DNA from: Chrysemys picta bellii
Taxonomy: Eukaryota > Chordata > Testudines > Emydidae
Assembly: GCF_011386835.1 (NCBI RefSeq)
Contig: NC_088791.1
Coordinates: forward strand, 31,780,998 to 31,844,997
Reading direction: 5' to 3'
Length of the DNA: 64,000 nucleotides
A model generated the notes under the pieces. That model saw only the letters and a program-made list of their open reading frames with translations. It did no database searches and was not told the origin of the DNA. Positions 55,501 to 57,605 of the stretch are shown piece by piece. A program made the position numbers and the translations under genes. Numbering within the stretch: the first letter of the stretch is position 1; every line of letters begins with the position of its first letter.

Positions 55501-56202
55501 ATCATGTCTCACCTGTTATTCATTTTCTCTCTAAACTAAATAATACTAATCTTTTCAATCTTTCCTCAGACAGAAGGCTTTCCATGTATCTAATGATTTT
55601 CATTGCCCTTCTCTGGATCTTTTCTATTTCTTCTATAGCCTTTCTGAGATGGGATGATGTACCATTAATTTAAAATATGATGTCAAAATCTTTTTAGTAT
55701 TACTCTCTTTTTCTTAATGCAGCCTCACAATTTATTTGCTTTTCTGACTGTTGCTGTACAATGAACAGATGTTTCCACTGAGCTTTCAACAATGATCCCA
55801 AACATTTTTTCTTGTGTCTTTACAGTTATTTTAGACTCAACAATGTGTATGAGCCATTTAAATTGCTCCTTCTGATATACACTGCCTTTCACTTCTGTAC
55901 TCTGAATTTCATCTGCCAGTTTAGTCAGTTTGTTTTCTTATAAACTCTTTGCTATGTGTGCTTTTCTTCTCACTGCCCATGTGTTATTGCTCAATTCCTT
56001 TTAAATATGAGAATGAATAAGAAATATCTATAAAAAGCCCTTACTTTTTTGAGCCACTTTGAGTTCCTTGGGCAGCACATGTGTAGTTCCCAATGAGACT
56101 TCCGAAGCGCACAGCCACTGCAGTGTCACAGTCATCCACTGTTACTACTGCCACCTTCTCTCCTGAAGGTCCATGAGGAATTCCTAATCGGCCAATGTGG
56201 GG
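1397..56202 (-). CDS. CELSR1: CELSR1-like adhesion GPCR, 23 internal exons (partial gene)
   Basis: Flamingo-type seven-pass cadherin receptor of the plasma membrane. In vertebrates the family acts in planar cell polarity through homophilic contact and Frizzled/Vangl partners. Exons in coding order, with high coordinate first: 56202-56045, 54806-54643, 52786-52661, 42636-42470, 41991-41806, 41439-41326, 40954-40780, 40226-40085, 39101-38981, 34450-34267, 33503-33402, 31247-31153, 30392-30183, 26716-26533, 25473-25330, 23523-23322, 22956-22789, 20442-20316, 17749-17549, 7125-6951, 4503-4391, 3864-3785, 1523-1397. They sum to 3465 bp (1155 codons) with compatible phases at every junction. Domain order is LamG, EGF, LamG, EGF, EGF, laminin-EGF, HRM, GAIN/GPS, 7TM. 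CELSR1 is preferred over CELSR2 and CELSR3 because the TM1-TM2 loop ([10 protein letters not shown]) and the ECL1 motif GINQTENP match CELSR1 as I remember it. The cadherin-coding 5' exons and the cytoplasmic tail lie outside the window. Confidence 0.95.
1655..1916 (+). repeat. MIR-type CORE-SINE
   Basis: The segment reads like a MIR SINE. It has a degenerate tRNA-like head (GGCAGCATGGCCCAGTG), a core with CCTGGCTCTGTCAATGACTC, the run GCCTCAGTTTCACTATCTGT, and a tail ending CAATAAGCACC. It has no coding capacity; the 62-codon open frame across it is accidental. Confidence 0.8.
2165..2262 (-). repeat. possible MIR-like SINE fragment
   Basis: Short stretch containing GGCTGAGTCAGGAATAGAAC and neighbouring bases that resemble the inverted core of a MIR/CORE SINE. 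Decayed; boundaries are approximate. Confidence 0.35.
3422..3667. mobile_element. hAT-type MITE with 8-bp target duplication
   Basis: 246-bp non-autonomous element with 15-bp terminal inverted repeats (CAGGGCCGGCTCCAG) and a perfect 8-bp duplication CATCCAGC on both sides (3414-3421 and 3668-3675). An 8-bp duplication with CAG-starting ends is the signature of the hAT superfamily. The interior is GC-rich with two T-runs and no transposase. A second copy in opposite orientation lies at 27035-27306. Open frames of 109-164 codons across this region are produced by the element. Confidence 0.9.
3785..3864 (-). CDS. CELSR1: CELSR1 exon: end of TM5 and third intracellular loop
   Basis: 80 bp, codons 1087-1113, phase 0 in and 2 out. 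It encodes [20 protein letters not shown], then FERTGV. The short basic loop matches the position and length of the human exon as I recall it. The acceptor is CTTTCAG and the donor AT|GTAAGTT. It is too short for an ORF list; phase continuity with both neighbours supports it. A hAT-type MITE sits 109 bp downstream. Confidence 0.92.
4391..4503 (-). CDS. CELSR1: CELSR1 exon: ECL2 and TM5
   Basis: 113 bp, codons 1049-1086, phase 1 in and 0 out. It encodes [20 protein letters not shown], including the ECL2 Cys, then [17 protein letters not shown] (TM5). The acceptor is TGTGATTTAG and the donor GTC|GTAAGTA. Confidence 0.96.
4504..6275. other. intron sequence, few recognisable features
   Basis: First part of the intron between the TM4 and ECL2 exons. 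A short repeat-like segment near 5441-5560 begins GGTCCTGATTCAACAAGGC, resembling the palindromic repeats noted elsewhere. Otherwise nothing is recognised; two plus-strand open frames of 85-98 codons show no known domain. Confidence 0.5.
6288..6560. repeat. two adjacent palindromic repeats
   Basis: At 6288-6355 an AT-rich repeat reads GGGCTGTCAATTAATTGCAG followed by two partly inverted ATTAATCGCGATTAA-like units. At 6381-6476 two 26-base arms face each other (GTAGATATTCAGGCTCAGGC against the complement of GCCTGAATATCTAC), enclosing about 45 bases. The flank to 6560 (CAGTGTAGACATAACCTT) looks like a further repeat end. MITE-like; family not assigned. Confidence 0.6.
6789..6885. repeat. short palindromic interspersed repeat
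   Basis: An imperfect palindrome: CCTGATTCAGGAAAGCACTT runs into the near-inverse AAGCACATGCTTTAATGCTG and then CCTGAATAG. Related short repeats recur in this window, for example at 43290-43380 and 47238-47333. No coding capacity. Confidence 0.6.
6951..7125 (-). CDS. CELSR1: CELSR1 exon: TM3 and TM4
   Basis: 175 bp, codons 991-1049, phase 0 in and 1 out. It encodes [20 protein letters not shown] (TM3), then [14 protein letters not shown] and [17 protein letters not shown] (TM4). The Cys near the start of TM3 is the partner of the conserved ECL2 disulfide. The acceptor is CCATCCCCAG and the donor G|GTAGGGG. The exon lies 405 bp downstream, in the sense of transcription, of the DIRS element whose 3' end is at 7531. 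Confidence 0.97.
7531..7810. repeat. long hairpin at the 3' end of DIRS copy 1
   Basis: Inverted arms 7531-7584 and 7756-7810 are complementary over 54 bases with a single one-base indel (left arm starts GTTACCTTTCCGTAACTGGT). They enclose a 171-bp GC-rich loop. A further direct copy of the arm motif (CGAGTGATTGCTCATGTGCA) follows at about 7826. Homologous hairpins occur in the two other DIRS copies. Confidence 0.92.
7894..8455 (-). pseudogene. DIRS copy 1: tyrosine recombinase, C-terminal part
   Basis: The minus-strand frame contains [18 protein letters not shown], later [10 protein letters not shown] and then [18 protein letters not shown] is the H-x-x-R box and the later Tyr the nucleophile of a DIRS-type tyrosine recombinase. 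The N-terminal core-binding half is missing: the frame is joined directly to RT-derived sequence near 8455. The 649-codon open frame here is a chance fusion of several decayed reading frames. Confidence 0.8.
8450..9300 (-). pseudogene. DIRS copy 1: reverse transcriptase remnant
   Basis: Near 9230-9130 the minus strand encodes [19 protein letters not shown], the start of a DIRS RT. After frame changes it reaches the catalytic box at 8873-8862, which reads Tyr-Leu-Asn-Asp followed at once by a TAG stop (8861-8859). [20 protein letters not shown] and a thumb segment follow to about 8450. The first catalytic Asp is changed, and the RNase H expected next is absent. Clearly inactive. Confidence 0.82.
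9700..11915 (-). pseudogene. DIRS copy 1: gag-like region
   Basis: The 5' end of the coding part (11905-11740) has clustered cysteines (C-x2-C, then CFCCL) and a basic segment, like DIRS gag. Further on, at 10080-9859, comes [19 protein letters not shown] and an Ala-rich helix ([17 protein letters not shown]), which leads into [19 protein letters not shown]. The reading is broken by stops and frame changes throughout. No function is expected. Confidence 0.7.
12577..12712. repeat. segment duplicated at 23988-24123
   Basis: About 135 bp are nearly identical to 23988-24123 in the same orientation. Shared landmarks are GGGCCTAAGAACCTTCTAAT, GTGGCTAACATCTGCCATGT and GGGGGAGGATTGTGTGT. Similarity starts near CTCCCTAAT and ends in TTTTGTTTT in both copies. 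No terminal repeats, coding frame or known family recognised. Confidence 0.85.
13210..13494 (+). mobile_element. CR1 LINE 3' end fragment
   Basis: Contains the typical sauropsid CR1 tail. The C-terminal ORF2 piece reads [20 protein letters not shown], followed by GAGCAGGGACTTGGACTAGA and the terminal AACCCTGATATTCTATGATTC. 5'-truncated, as usual for CR1. The small open frame at 13231-13413 is part of it. Confidence 0.92.
13600..14560. other. intron sequence, unclassified
   Basis: Nothing firmly identified. The part from about 13700 to 14060 is richer in G+C than its surroundings and could be an old repeat, but I could not find terminal repeats or a coding frame. Confidence 0.35.
15200..16210 (+). 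mobile_element. CR1-like LINE fragment with reverse transcriptase remnant
   Basis: The plus strand encodes [20 protein letters not shown], then FVDDTKIGG (RT catalytic box in the CR1 style), with frame breaks after about 15600. The 3' part runs to a CR1-type end, GATGATCACAATGGACCC, near 16190. Older than the 13210 copy, judged by its many stops. Confidence 0.85.
17190..17394 (-). mobile_element. tRNA-derived SINE with CR1 tail (tortoise pol III SINE type)
   Basis: Read on the minus strand from 17394. A tRNA-like head has box A TAGCTCAGTGG (17381-17371) and box B GGTGAGTTCAGTCC (17341-17328). A short unrelated stretch with a run of A follows. The tail from about 17290 to 17195 (GGTTGGGGATTGGTCCTGC onward) is the CR1 LINE 3' end. 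A tRNA head fused to a CR1 tail is the published structure of the turtle pol III SINE. Lies 154 bp downstream of the TM1-TM2 exon. Confidence 0.88.
17549..17749 (-). CDS. CELSR1: CELSR1 exon: TM1, TM2 and first loops
   Basis: 201 bp, codons 924-990, phase 0 on both sides. It starts [10 protein letters not shown], then a hydrophobic helix (TM1, about 22 residues), the intracellular loop [15 protein letters not shown]2 ([15 protein letters not shown]) and the extracellular NQTENP. The loop is the best paralog discriminator in the window and points to CELSR1. The acceptor is GCTCCACAG and the donor CCG|GTAAGAG. Confidence 0.97.
17750..19189. other. intron sequence, nothing recognised
   Basis: Between the GPS and TM1 exons, upstream of the CR1 copy. 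Several open frames of 60-118 codons occur on both strands without recognisable domains or splice context. Confidence 0.5.
19190..19830 (-). mobile_element. CR1 LINE 3' end, well preserved
   Basis: About 640 bp of CR1 on the minus strand. ORF2 C-terminal peptides include [39 protein letters not shown] and [19 protein letters not shown], followed by the terminal TCAGGATTGGAAGGGACCTC read in complement. This is the least decayed CR1 piece here, so probably the youngest. Confidence 0.94.
19843..20010 (+). mobile_element. CR1 LINE internal fragment, opposite orientation
   Basis: Starts AGCAAGACACTCAAGGAGC and continues GGCTTAACAAAGTGAAGATT and AGTCTATAAGTATCTCCACA, the part of CR1 just before its 3' end, on the plus strand. 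It abuts the minus-strand CR1 at 19190-19830, so the two pieces are separate insertions or a rearranged pair. Confidence 0.75.
20316..20442 (-). CDS. CELSR1: CELSR1 exon: GPS autoproteolysis motif
   Basis: 127 bp, codons 881-923, phase 2 in and 0 out. It encodes [20 protein letters not shown], then the C-x-C and His-Met-Thr triad followed by SFAVLMD. The cysteines and Trp of a GPS are all present. The His-Met|Thr step (codons at 20360-20352) fits the family cleavage consensus His-Leu/Met-Thr/Ser. Whether the protein is cleaved cannot be told from sequence. Confidence 0.95.
20600..22780. other. intron sequence, nothing recognised
   Basis: AT-rich intron between the two GPS-encoding exons. A 159-codon plus-strand frame at 20733-21212 has no detectable domain, biased AT-rich composition and no splice or promoter context. 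Confidence 0.5.
22789..22956 (-). CDS. CELSR1: CELSR1 exon: GAIN domain, start of GPS
   Basis: 168 bp, codons 825-881, phase 2 on both sides. It encodes [20 protein letters not shown] and [15 protein letters not shown]. The CVFWN segment supplies the first Cys and Trp of the GPS motif. The acceptor is TTTCCACAG and the donor AT|GTATGT. Confidence 0.95.
23322..23523 (-). CDS. CELSR1: CELSR1 exon: GAIN domain with polybasic segment
   Basis: 202 bp, codons 758-825, phase 1 in and 2 out. A low-complexity linker ([12 protein letters not shown]) leads to a KRKKR cluster and then [20 protein letters not shown]. The second half is the conserved GAIN core; the linker is the variable loop. The donor is AG|GTAAAC. 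Confidence 0.95.
23988..24123. repeat. segment duplicated at 12577-12712
   Basis: Second copy of the roughly 135-bp segment described at 12577-12712, same orientation, differing at only a handful of positions by eye. It lies in a different intron (between the two GAIN exons at 23523 and 25330). Confidence 0.85.
24200..25320. other. intron sequence, nothing recognised
   Basis: No repeat family or RNA gene recognised. A 124-codon plus-strand frame at 24314-24688 shows no domain. Confidence 0.45.
25330..25473 (-). CDS. CELSR1: CELSR1 exon: GAIN domain
   Basis: 144 bp, codons 710-758, phase 1 on both sides. It encodes [20 protein letters not shown], then [17 protein letters not shown]. It includes an NFT glycosylation sequon. 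The acceptor is TTTTTTCACAG and the donor G|GTAAAAC. It is not covered by a long open frame. Confidence 0.94.
26360..26440 (+). repeat. possible MIR-like SINE core fragment
   Basis: The run ACTGGTAGTCAGAAAATATG and the following ATTCTATTCCTAGCTTC resemble the MIR/CORE SINE core. Short and degenerate. Confidence 0.4.
26533..26716 (-). CDS. CELSR1: CELSR1 exon: GAIN domain
   Basis: 184 bp, codons 649-710, phase 0 in and 1 out. It encodes [20 protein letters not shown] and [16 protein letters not shown]. It continues directly from the previous exon (FNE|NLIKVG). The acceptor is TTGTTCCTAG and the donor A|GTGAGT. A GC-rich MITE lies 318 bp upstream of the acceptor. Confidence 0.95.
27035..27306. 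mobile_element. hAT-type MITE, second copy, CpG-rich
   Basis: 272-bp element flanked by a perfect 8-bp duplication CTCAGAAA (27027-27034 and 27307-27314). Ends are CAGGGCTGGCCCTGGC and, in complement at the other side, CAGGGCCAGCTCCAGG. The order of internal landmarks (GCCGCCCC..., CCAAGCAC) is reversed relative to 3422-3667, so it is the same family inserted in the opposite orientation. The interior has many CG dinucleotides and could be mistaken for a CpG island. Coding-looking frames over it are artefacts of GC richness. Confidence 0.9.
28088..28769. mobile_element. unclassified repeat, possibly an LTR
   Basis: A GC-rich block of about 680 bp inside AT-rich intron. It begins TGTAGCAGAG and ends CTGCTACA, giving TG...CA termini and an 8-bp inverted repeat. 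It contains a CCAAT pair (28189, 28215) followed by a TATA-like CATAAGAAGG, which fits a retroelement LTR on the plus strand. I see no target duplication. I recall very similar sequence being frequent in turtle genomes, but cannot check that here. The open frames of 109-164 codons are accidental. Confidence 0.5.
28790..30180. other. intron sequence, nothing recognised
   Basis: AT-rich intron upstream of the GAIN exon at 26533-26716 and downstream of the one at 30183-30392. No repeats or conserved elements recognised. Confidence 0.45.
30183..30392 (-). CDS. CELSR1: CELSR1 exon: GAIN domain, N-terminal helices
   Basis: 210 bp, codons 579-648, phase 0 on both sides. It encodes [16 protein letters not shown] and later [20 protein letters not shown], ending [15 protein letters not shown]. 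This is the helical GAIN subdomain A with an NET sequon. The acceptor is TCCACTTCAG and the donor GAA|GTAAGAG. Confidence 0.95.
31153..31247 (-). CDS. CELSR1: CELSR1 exon: hormone-receptor motif end, GAIN start
   Basis: 95 bp, codons 547-578, phase 1 in and 0 out. It encodes [20 protein letters not shown], then TTVSFVDLK, the end of the HRM with its final Cys residues and the entry to the GAIN domain. The acceptor is TTTCTTCAG and the donor ATG|GTAGGA. No open frame of 60 codons covers it; it was found by phase and homology. Confidence 0.94.
31300..33395. other. intron sequence, nothing recognised
   Basis: Intron between the two HRM exons. AT-rich, no recognisable transposon, RNA gene or additional exon; phases of the flanking exons match without one. 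Confidence 0.5.
33402..33503 (-). CDS. CELSR1: CELSR1 exon: hormone-receptor motif, first part
   Basis: 102 bp, codons 513-547, phase 1 on both sides. It encodes [20 protein letters not shown], then [12 protein letters not shown]. Paired Trp residues and Cys spacing identify the HRM that precedes the GAIN domain. The longest minus-strand open frame here is out of phase with this reading and should not be used. Confidence 0.95.
34267..34450 (-). CDS. CELSR1: CELSR1 exon: laminin-type EGF, second part
   Basis: 184 bp, codons 452-513, phase 0 in and 1 out. It encodes [19 protein letters not shown], ending in [20 protein letters not shown]: the second half of the laminin-EGF module and the link into the HRM. 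The acceptor is TTTTTCCAG and the donor G|GTACC. Confidence 0.96.
34624..34934. repeat. hairpin at the 3' end of DIRS copy 2
   Basis: Left arm (34624-34685) includes CAGTAACTTGAGTTCTTTGA; right arm (34879-34934) includes its complement, TCTTGAAGAACTCAAGTTACTG. Arms are less perfect than in copy 1, suggesting greater age. Confidence 0.85.
35040..36120 (-). pseudogene. DIRS copy 2: tyrosine recombinase
   Basis: The N-terminal core-binding part reads [13 protein letters not shown], then [20 protein letters not shown]. The catalytic part includes [20 protein letters not shown], then an HSTRAQ box near 35190 in another frame. Several frameshifts and stops separate these blocks. The most complete recombinase of the three copies, but not intact. 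Confidence 0.8.
36440..36980 (-). pseudogene. DIRS copy 2: RNase H domain
   Basis: Open for 177 codons. It contains [17 protein letters not shown], with the Glu of the RNase H active site, and [13 protein letters not shown], with the next Asp, as in other DIRS/Gypsy-type RNases H. The N-terminal portion before it is the RT connection, partly out of frame. Confidence 0.75.
37023..37600 (-). pseudogene. DIRS copy 2: reverse transcriptase fragment
   Basis: The catalytic box at 37259-37245 reads Tyr-Val-Asp-Asp-Trp, intact, followed by [20 protein letters not shown] and [17 protein letters not shown]. Sequence before the box (37400-37260) matches the preceding RT strands with frame breaks. The N-terminal fingers are missing. 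Confidence 0.78.
38395..38540 (+). mobile_element. CR1-like LINE reverse transcriptase fragment
   Basis: The plus strand encodes [19 protein letters not shown], then [16 protein letters not shown], the RT region with the DFSKAFD motif. A short orphan piece with no 3' end. Confidence 0.75.
38593..38690 (+). repeat. half of a palindromic repeat (see 57396-57605)
   Basis: Reads AGCTCGAAAGCTTGTCTCTT, then CCAACAGAAGTTGGTCCAAT and ACCTCACCCAACCTGTCTCT. The same sequence with small changes occurs at 57495-57560 in the same orientation, where the full palindrome is preserved. Confidence 0.8.
38981..39101 (-). CDS. CELSR1: CELSR1 exon: laminin-type EGF, first part
   Basis: 121 bp, codons 411-451, phase 2 in and 0 out. 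It encodes [19 protein letters not shown], then [16 protein letters not shown], a laminin-EGF pattern with tightly spaced cysteines and an NKT sequon. This stretch is strongly conserved in all CELSR proteins. The donor is AAG|GTAAGC. Confidence 0.96.
39110..40080. other. intron sequence, nothing recognised
   Basis: Intron between the EGF and laminin-EGF exons. No repeat or additional exon recognised; the open frames of 69-92 codons on both strands overlap one another and show no domain. Confidence 0.45.
40085..40226 (-). CDS. CELSR1: CELSR1 exon: EGF-like repeat
   Basis: 142 bp, codons 364-411, phase 1 in and 2 out. The exon supplies [16 protein letters not shown] and a C-E-C-G...YYGQYC ending, so it completes the previous EGF repeat and encodes a further one. 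The acceptor is TCTCCCCAG and the donor AA|GTAAGAG. The reading frame is split across shadow frames, so this exon is easily missed in an ORF list. Confidence 0.93.
40780..40954 (-). CDS. CELSR1: CELSR1 exon: LamG2 end and EGF-like repeat
   Basis: 175 bp, codons 306-364, phase 0 in and 1 out. It starts [15 protein letters not shown] (LamG tail), then an EGF repeat with CDSSPC and [12 protein letters not shown]. The latter again fits the beta-hydroxylation consensus, here with Asp at the modified position. The acceptor is GTGCTCAG and the donor G|GTAAAGG. Confidence 0.95.
41326..41439 (-). CDS. CELSR1: CELSR1 exon: laminin-G domain 2, C-terminal part
   Basis: 114 bp, codons 268-305, phase 0 on both sides. 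It encodes [20 protein letters not shown] and closes with GFYGCMQ, the conserved Gly-Cys near the LamG C-terminus. The acceptor is TTAACAG and the donor CAG|GTAAGAA. Confidence 0.95.
41806..41991 (-). CDS. CELSR1: CELSR1 exon: laminin-G domain 2, central part
   Basis: 186 bp, codons 206-267, phase 0 on both sides. It encodes [15 protein letters not shown] and the LamG hallmark [17 protein letters not shown]. The acceptor is CCTGCAG and the donor CAG|GTGAGA. Confidence 0.96.
42470..42636 (-). CDS. CELSR1: CELSR1 exon: start of laminin-G domain 2
   Basis: 167 bp, codons 150-205, phase 1 in and phase 0 out. It encodes [20 protein letters not shown], then IGLMFRTRK, the first beta strands of the second LamG domain. 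The acceptor is TTTACAG and the donor is CAG|GTAAGTG. The first codon is completed as GTA (Val) where I recall Ala in human. Confidence 0.95.
43290..43382. repeat. short palindromic interspersed repeat
   Basis: GGGCACTTAAGCACTTACTT is followed by a partial inverse (TTTAAGCCCATGCTAAAATC) and GAATTGGGGCC. Same general type as 6789-6885. Confidence 0.5.
43851..44154. repeat. hairpin at the 3' end of DIRS copy 3
   Basis: Left arm 43851-43911 (AACTGTTGTTGTTGGAGATG onward) and right arm 44099-44154 (in complement AACTGTTGTTCTTTGAGATG) enclose about 190 bp. The same design as in copies 1 and 2. Confidence 0.87.
44238..45050 (-). pseudogene. DIRS copy 3: tyrosine recombinase remnant
   Basis: The C-terminal block reads [19 protein letters not shown], then [15 protein letters not shown]-x-x-R box and nucleophile Tyr present, in one frame of 62 codons. 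Upstream (about 45050-44450) further recombinase-like sequence is interrupted by stops. Confidence 0.75.
45053..45800 (+). mobile_element. CR1 LINE ORF2 fragment nested in DIRS copy 3
   Basis: The plus strand carries, in shifting frames, the CR1 motifs [28 protein letters not shown] and [12 protein letters not shown]. These are the pre-RT linker and first RT motifs. Both CR1 ends are missing. The orientation is opposite to its DIRS host. Confidence 0.88.
45830..46098 (-). pseudogene. DIRS copy 3: gag remnant with Cys cluster
   Basis: The minus strand encodes [20 protein letters not shown], then [15 protein letters not shown]. Cys/His spacing and the basic follow-up match the equivalent place in copy 1 (11905-11740). 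Truncated on its 3' side by the CR1 fragment. Confidence 0.7.
46228..46567. mobile_element. pogo/Tigger-like MITE with TA target duplication
   Basis: 340-bp element with about 25-bp terminal inverted repeats (CAGTAGAACCTCAGAGTTAT at the left; CAATAGAATATCAGAATTAT in complement at the right) flanked by TA on both sides (46226-46227, 46568-46569). TA duplication and CAG ends suit the pogo branch of Tc1/mariner. An uninterrupted run of about 25 A lies at 46330-46354. No transposase. Inserted into DIRS copy 3. Confidence 0.85.
47238..47333. repeat. short palindromic interspersed repeat
   Basis: CCCCATCCTGCAACACTCAT runs towards GCAGAGACTGCAGGATTAGG with a central ACTGAAGTAGATGGGAGT. This is the sauropsid type with a 'cct gca aac' stem and a 'tgaagtcaatggga' centre. 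Decayed. Confidence 0.55.
47400..48150 (+). repeat. possible old LTR-like segment
   Basis: The first part (47470-47620) holds several imperfect TTGTAAC/TGCAACCTTT units; a polyadenylation-type AATAAA occurs at about 48115, with GTGTGACCCTGGG shortly after. This resembles an LTR, but I see no clear ends or target duplication. The 151-codon minus-strand frame has no recognisable domain. Confidence 0.3.
48388..48409. repeat. (TA)n microsatellite
   Basis: About ten TA units in a row. Confidence 0.9.
49430..50240 (+). mobile_element. probable retroviral-type solo LTR fragment
   Basis: TATA box TATATAAACTGG at about 49982, followed some 200 bp later by AATAAA (about 50190) and a GT-rich tail near 50220: the layout of an LTR promoter plus polyadenylation signal. 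No internal genes, primer-binding site or second LTR seen, and ends are not clear. If right, it is a long-dead endogenous element. Confidence 0.4.
50260..50640. repeat. imperfect tandem of GAGCCC-TAGGAACT units
   Basis: A motif like GAGCCCTAGGAACTGGGAAA recurs at about 50370, 50456 and 50549, with related GAGCCCACGGAGGGGTA units at 50306 and 50328. Spacing is irregular (20-95 bases). It adjoins the LTR-like segment and may belong to it. Confidence 0.6.
50840..51000. repeat. short palindromic interspersed repeat
   Basis: TTTCAAAAGTGCTGAGCATC followed by AGCTCCCATTGACTTCAACT and TAGGCTCCTGAAATC. This is a frequent sauropsid short repeat type; a related piece is at 59430-59520. Confidence 0.55.
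51000..52655. other. intron sequence upstream of the LamG2 exons
   Basis: Apart from the short palindromic repeats given separately, no transposon, RNA gene or exon is recognised. Confidence 0.45.
51380..51810. repeat. two short palindromic repeats with a shared core
   Basis: At 51386-51452: CCCCTTGACTTCAGTGGAAT, then TTCCACATTTACACCAGTA. At 51735-51815: AATTCCATTCACTTCAGTGG, then ACTCCAGATTTACACTAG, with an inverted counterpart GTACATCTGGAATAATTCC. Similar cores occur near 30893-30950, 41640-41690 and 53020-53065. Confidence 0.6.
52661..52786 (-). CDS. CELSR1: CELSR1 exon: EGF-like repeat between LamG domains
   Basis: 126 bp, codons 108-150, phase 1 in and out: a complete EGF repeat as a symmetric cassette exon. 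It contains QNGGTC and then C-V-N-x4-Y-x-C-x-C, which fits the Asp/Asn beta-hydroxylation consensus CX[DN]X4[FY]XCXC. It sits alone between two long introns (9.9 kb downstream, 1.9 kb upstream). Confidence 0.94.
52800..54640. other. intron sequence, nothing firm recognised
   Basis: Intron between the LamG1 and EGF exons. One short repeat core near 53020-53065 (GGTGTAACTCTACTGAAGCC); otherwise no family recognised. Confidence 0.45.
54643..54806 (-). CDS. CELSR1: CELSR1 exon: end of laminin-G domain 1
   Basis: 164 bp, codons 53-108, entered in phase 2 and left in phase 1. It encodes [20 protein letters not shown] and then a CMRNLSID segment, the typical last strands of a LamG domain with an N-glycosylation sequon (NLS). 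The acceptor is TTCTTTAG and the donor is G|GTATAAG. A plus-strand open frame over the same bases is its antisense shadow. Confidence 0.95.
55250..55990 (-). mobile_element. old CR1-like LINE 3' fragment
   Basis: The minus strand has a decayed CR1 ORF2 end ([20 protein letters not shown]) and then untranslated sequence with GAGACATGATAGAAATATAT and CAAGAGGACACTCATTGAAG, a well-known CR1-type layout. It ends 55 bp before the donor of the LamG1 exon at 56045. Confidence 0.75.
56045..56202 (-). CDS. CELSR1: CELSR1 exon: laminin-G domain 1, C-terminal part
   Basis: This is the 5'-most exon recognised (codons 1-53 of the visible fragment). An acceptor TTGAAG precedes it and a donor GTAAG follows; it enters in phase 0 and leaves in phase 2. 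It carries the family motif [18 protein letters not shown] followed by a Cys-containing [16 protein letters not shown] segment of the first laminin-G fold. The upstream LamG exon was not found in the remaining 7.8 kb. Confidence 0.95.
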
Positions 56203-56827
56203 CTTCAAGAAAATAAACAACATACCTGTAAATAAGGCTAAAAACTCAGCAGAATCAACATGCCTGCAATCCACTCATACAGCATCATTCTATTTTTAAG
56301 ATGACTAAAGTAGGCTGTGCAACCAAACATGCATTAGTTAAGGCAATCTCACTTACAACTCAACTGTGCAAGAGGAAACAAAATGGCTGACTTCATCTGA
56401 GAATAGTAACAAGCATCCAGAAGAACAGCGTGACAATTCCGCTCCTGTCACCAACTCTCCCCTCTCATCTAAAGTGAAGAGCTCACTTAAAAATATTATA
56501 TTTCTCAGTCTTTTCCTTGCAAAAACAGCTTTGACAATATAAACTGACACAATATGTCTCACTAGGGTTAAAAGCGTGAAACCAATTTTTCATTTAAAAG
56601 AATGATAGCCCCCTCACAGCAACCCAGGACTGGGCTTTAGAGTGCAGAAAAAAATACAGCAACAGGCTACTTGATTTTGGGAAAGATTCCAGATCAAGAT
56701 CACAACTTTATACCACTGTGTCACCCAACTACTGTTGATGGCACTAGGGCTGCCTCAGAGTCCCAATGACCCCTGCTCCTCTGCTGAGCAGACAGAACGA
56801 CCTCAGGCCACAAGGAGAGGCAGTTCC

Positions 56828-56940
56828 ACAGAGAGGCAGCATGGTATAGTGGATTAAACAAGGGACAGAGAGCAAGGGATCATTCTCCGCTCTGACACTC
56901 AGTCCTTCAATGGCCTTGCTTCAATCACATAGGCCAACAT
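56828..56940 (+). repeat. MIR-type SINE fragment
   Basis: GAGGCAGCATGGTATAGTGG gives the tRNA-like head; the degenerate core CTCCGCTCTGACACTCAG follows. The 3' part is lost. Confidence 0.65.
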
Positions 56941-57395
56941 TTTCAAATATTTTTGTGGGCGATGAGAGACATGGTCACAAATGTTTTGCAGGGCTGGCAA
57001 CAAATGTTAAGGCCAGTTCTCATCTTATACTGTCTGTCTGGATACTCACACTATAGCACTGAGCTCCTCACTAGCATTAATGAGTTTACGCTCATACAAC
57101 ACCCTTGTGAGGCAGAGGTGTGGCATTTTACAAACAAAGAAATGAGGCACAGAAAAAAAATGATTGATGGTCACAAAAGTCTACAGCACCACCAGGAACT
57201 GAACACAAATCTCCACCCAGGGTCTTAACCACAAGAATATCCTTTGACTTTTTATAGCTCCATTAACTTCAAAAGAGTTATTTCAGTCTGACACCTGTGT
57301 AACTAAGCGGAGAACTAAACAGTCACCAGGAAACTGAAATACAGATCCTTCAAACTGAGGAATAACATATTTGTAAGAGACACAGTAACAGTGTG

Positions 57396-57605
57396 ACAAG
57401 GTGGGGGAGGTAATATCTTTTATCAAACCAGCTTCTGTTGTTAAAAGATACATGTTTTCGAGCTCACTGTGAGAAAGAGCTCGATGTATGCTCAAAAGCT
57501 TGTCTCTTTCACCAATAGAAAGTGGGCCAATAAAAGACATCACCTCACCCACCTTGTCTCTCTAATTATCCTGGGACTAACAGGACTACGACAACATTGC
57601 AAACA
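57396..57605. repeat. palindromic MITE-like repeat
   Basis: Left arm starts ACAAGGTGGGGGAGGTAATA (57396); right arm, ending at 57557, gives in complement ACAAGGTGGGTGAGGTGATG. Arms pair over about 60 bases. The right flank (ATCCTGGGACTAACAGGACT to ATTGCAAACAAC) belongs to the same repeat as I remember it from reptile genomes. A half copy lies at 38593-38690. Confidence 0.75.

Noticed and set aside
56353..56562. Additional upstream CELSR1 exon
   Set aside because: The peptide has no LamG similarity and the phase and splice borders do not fit the exon at 56045-56202.
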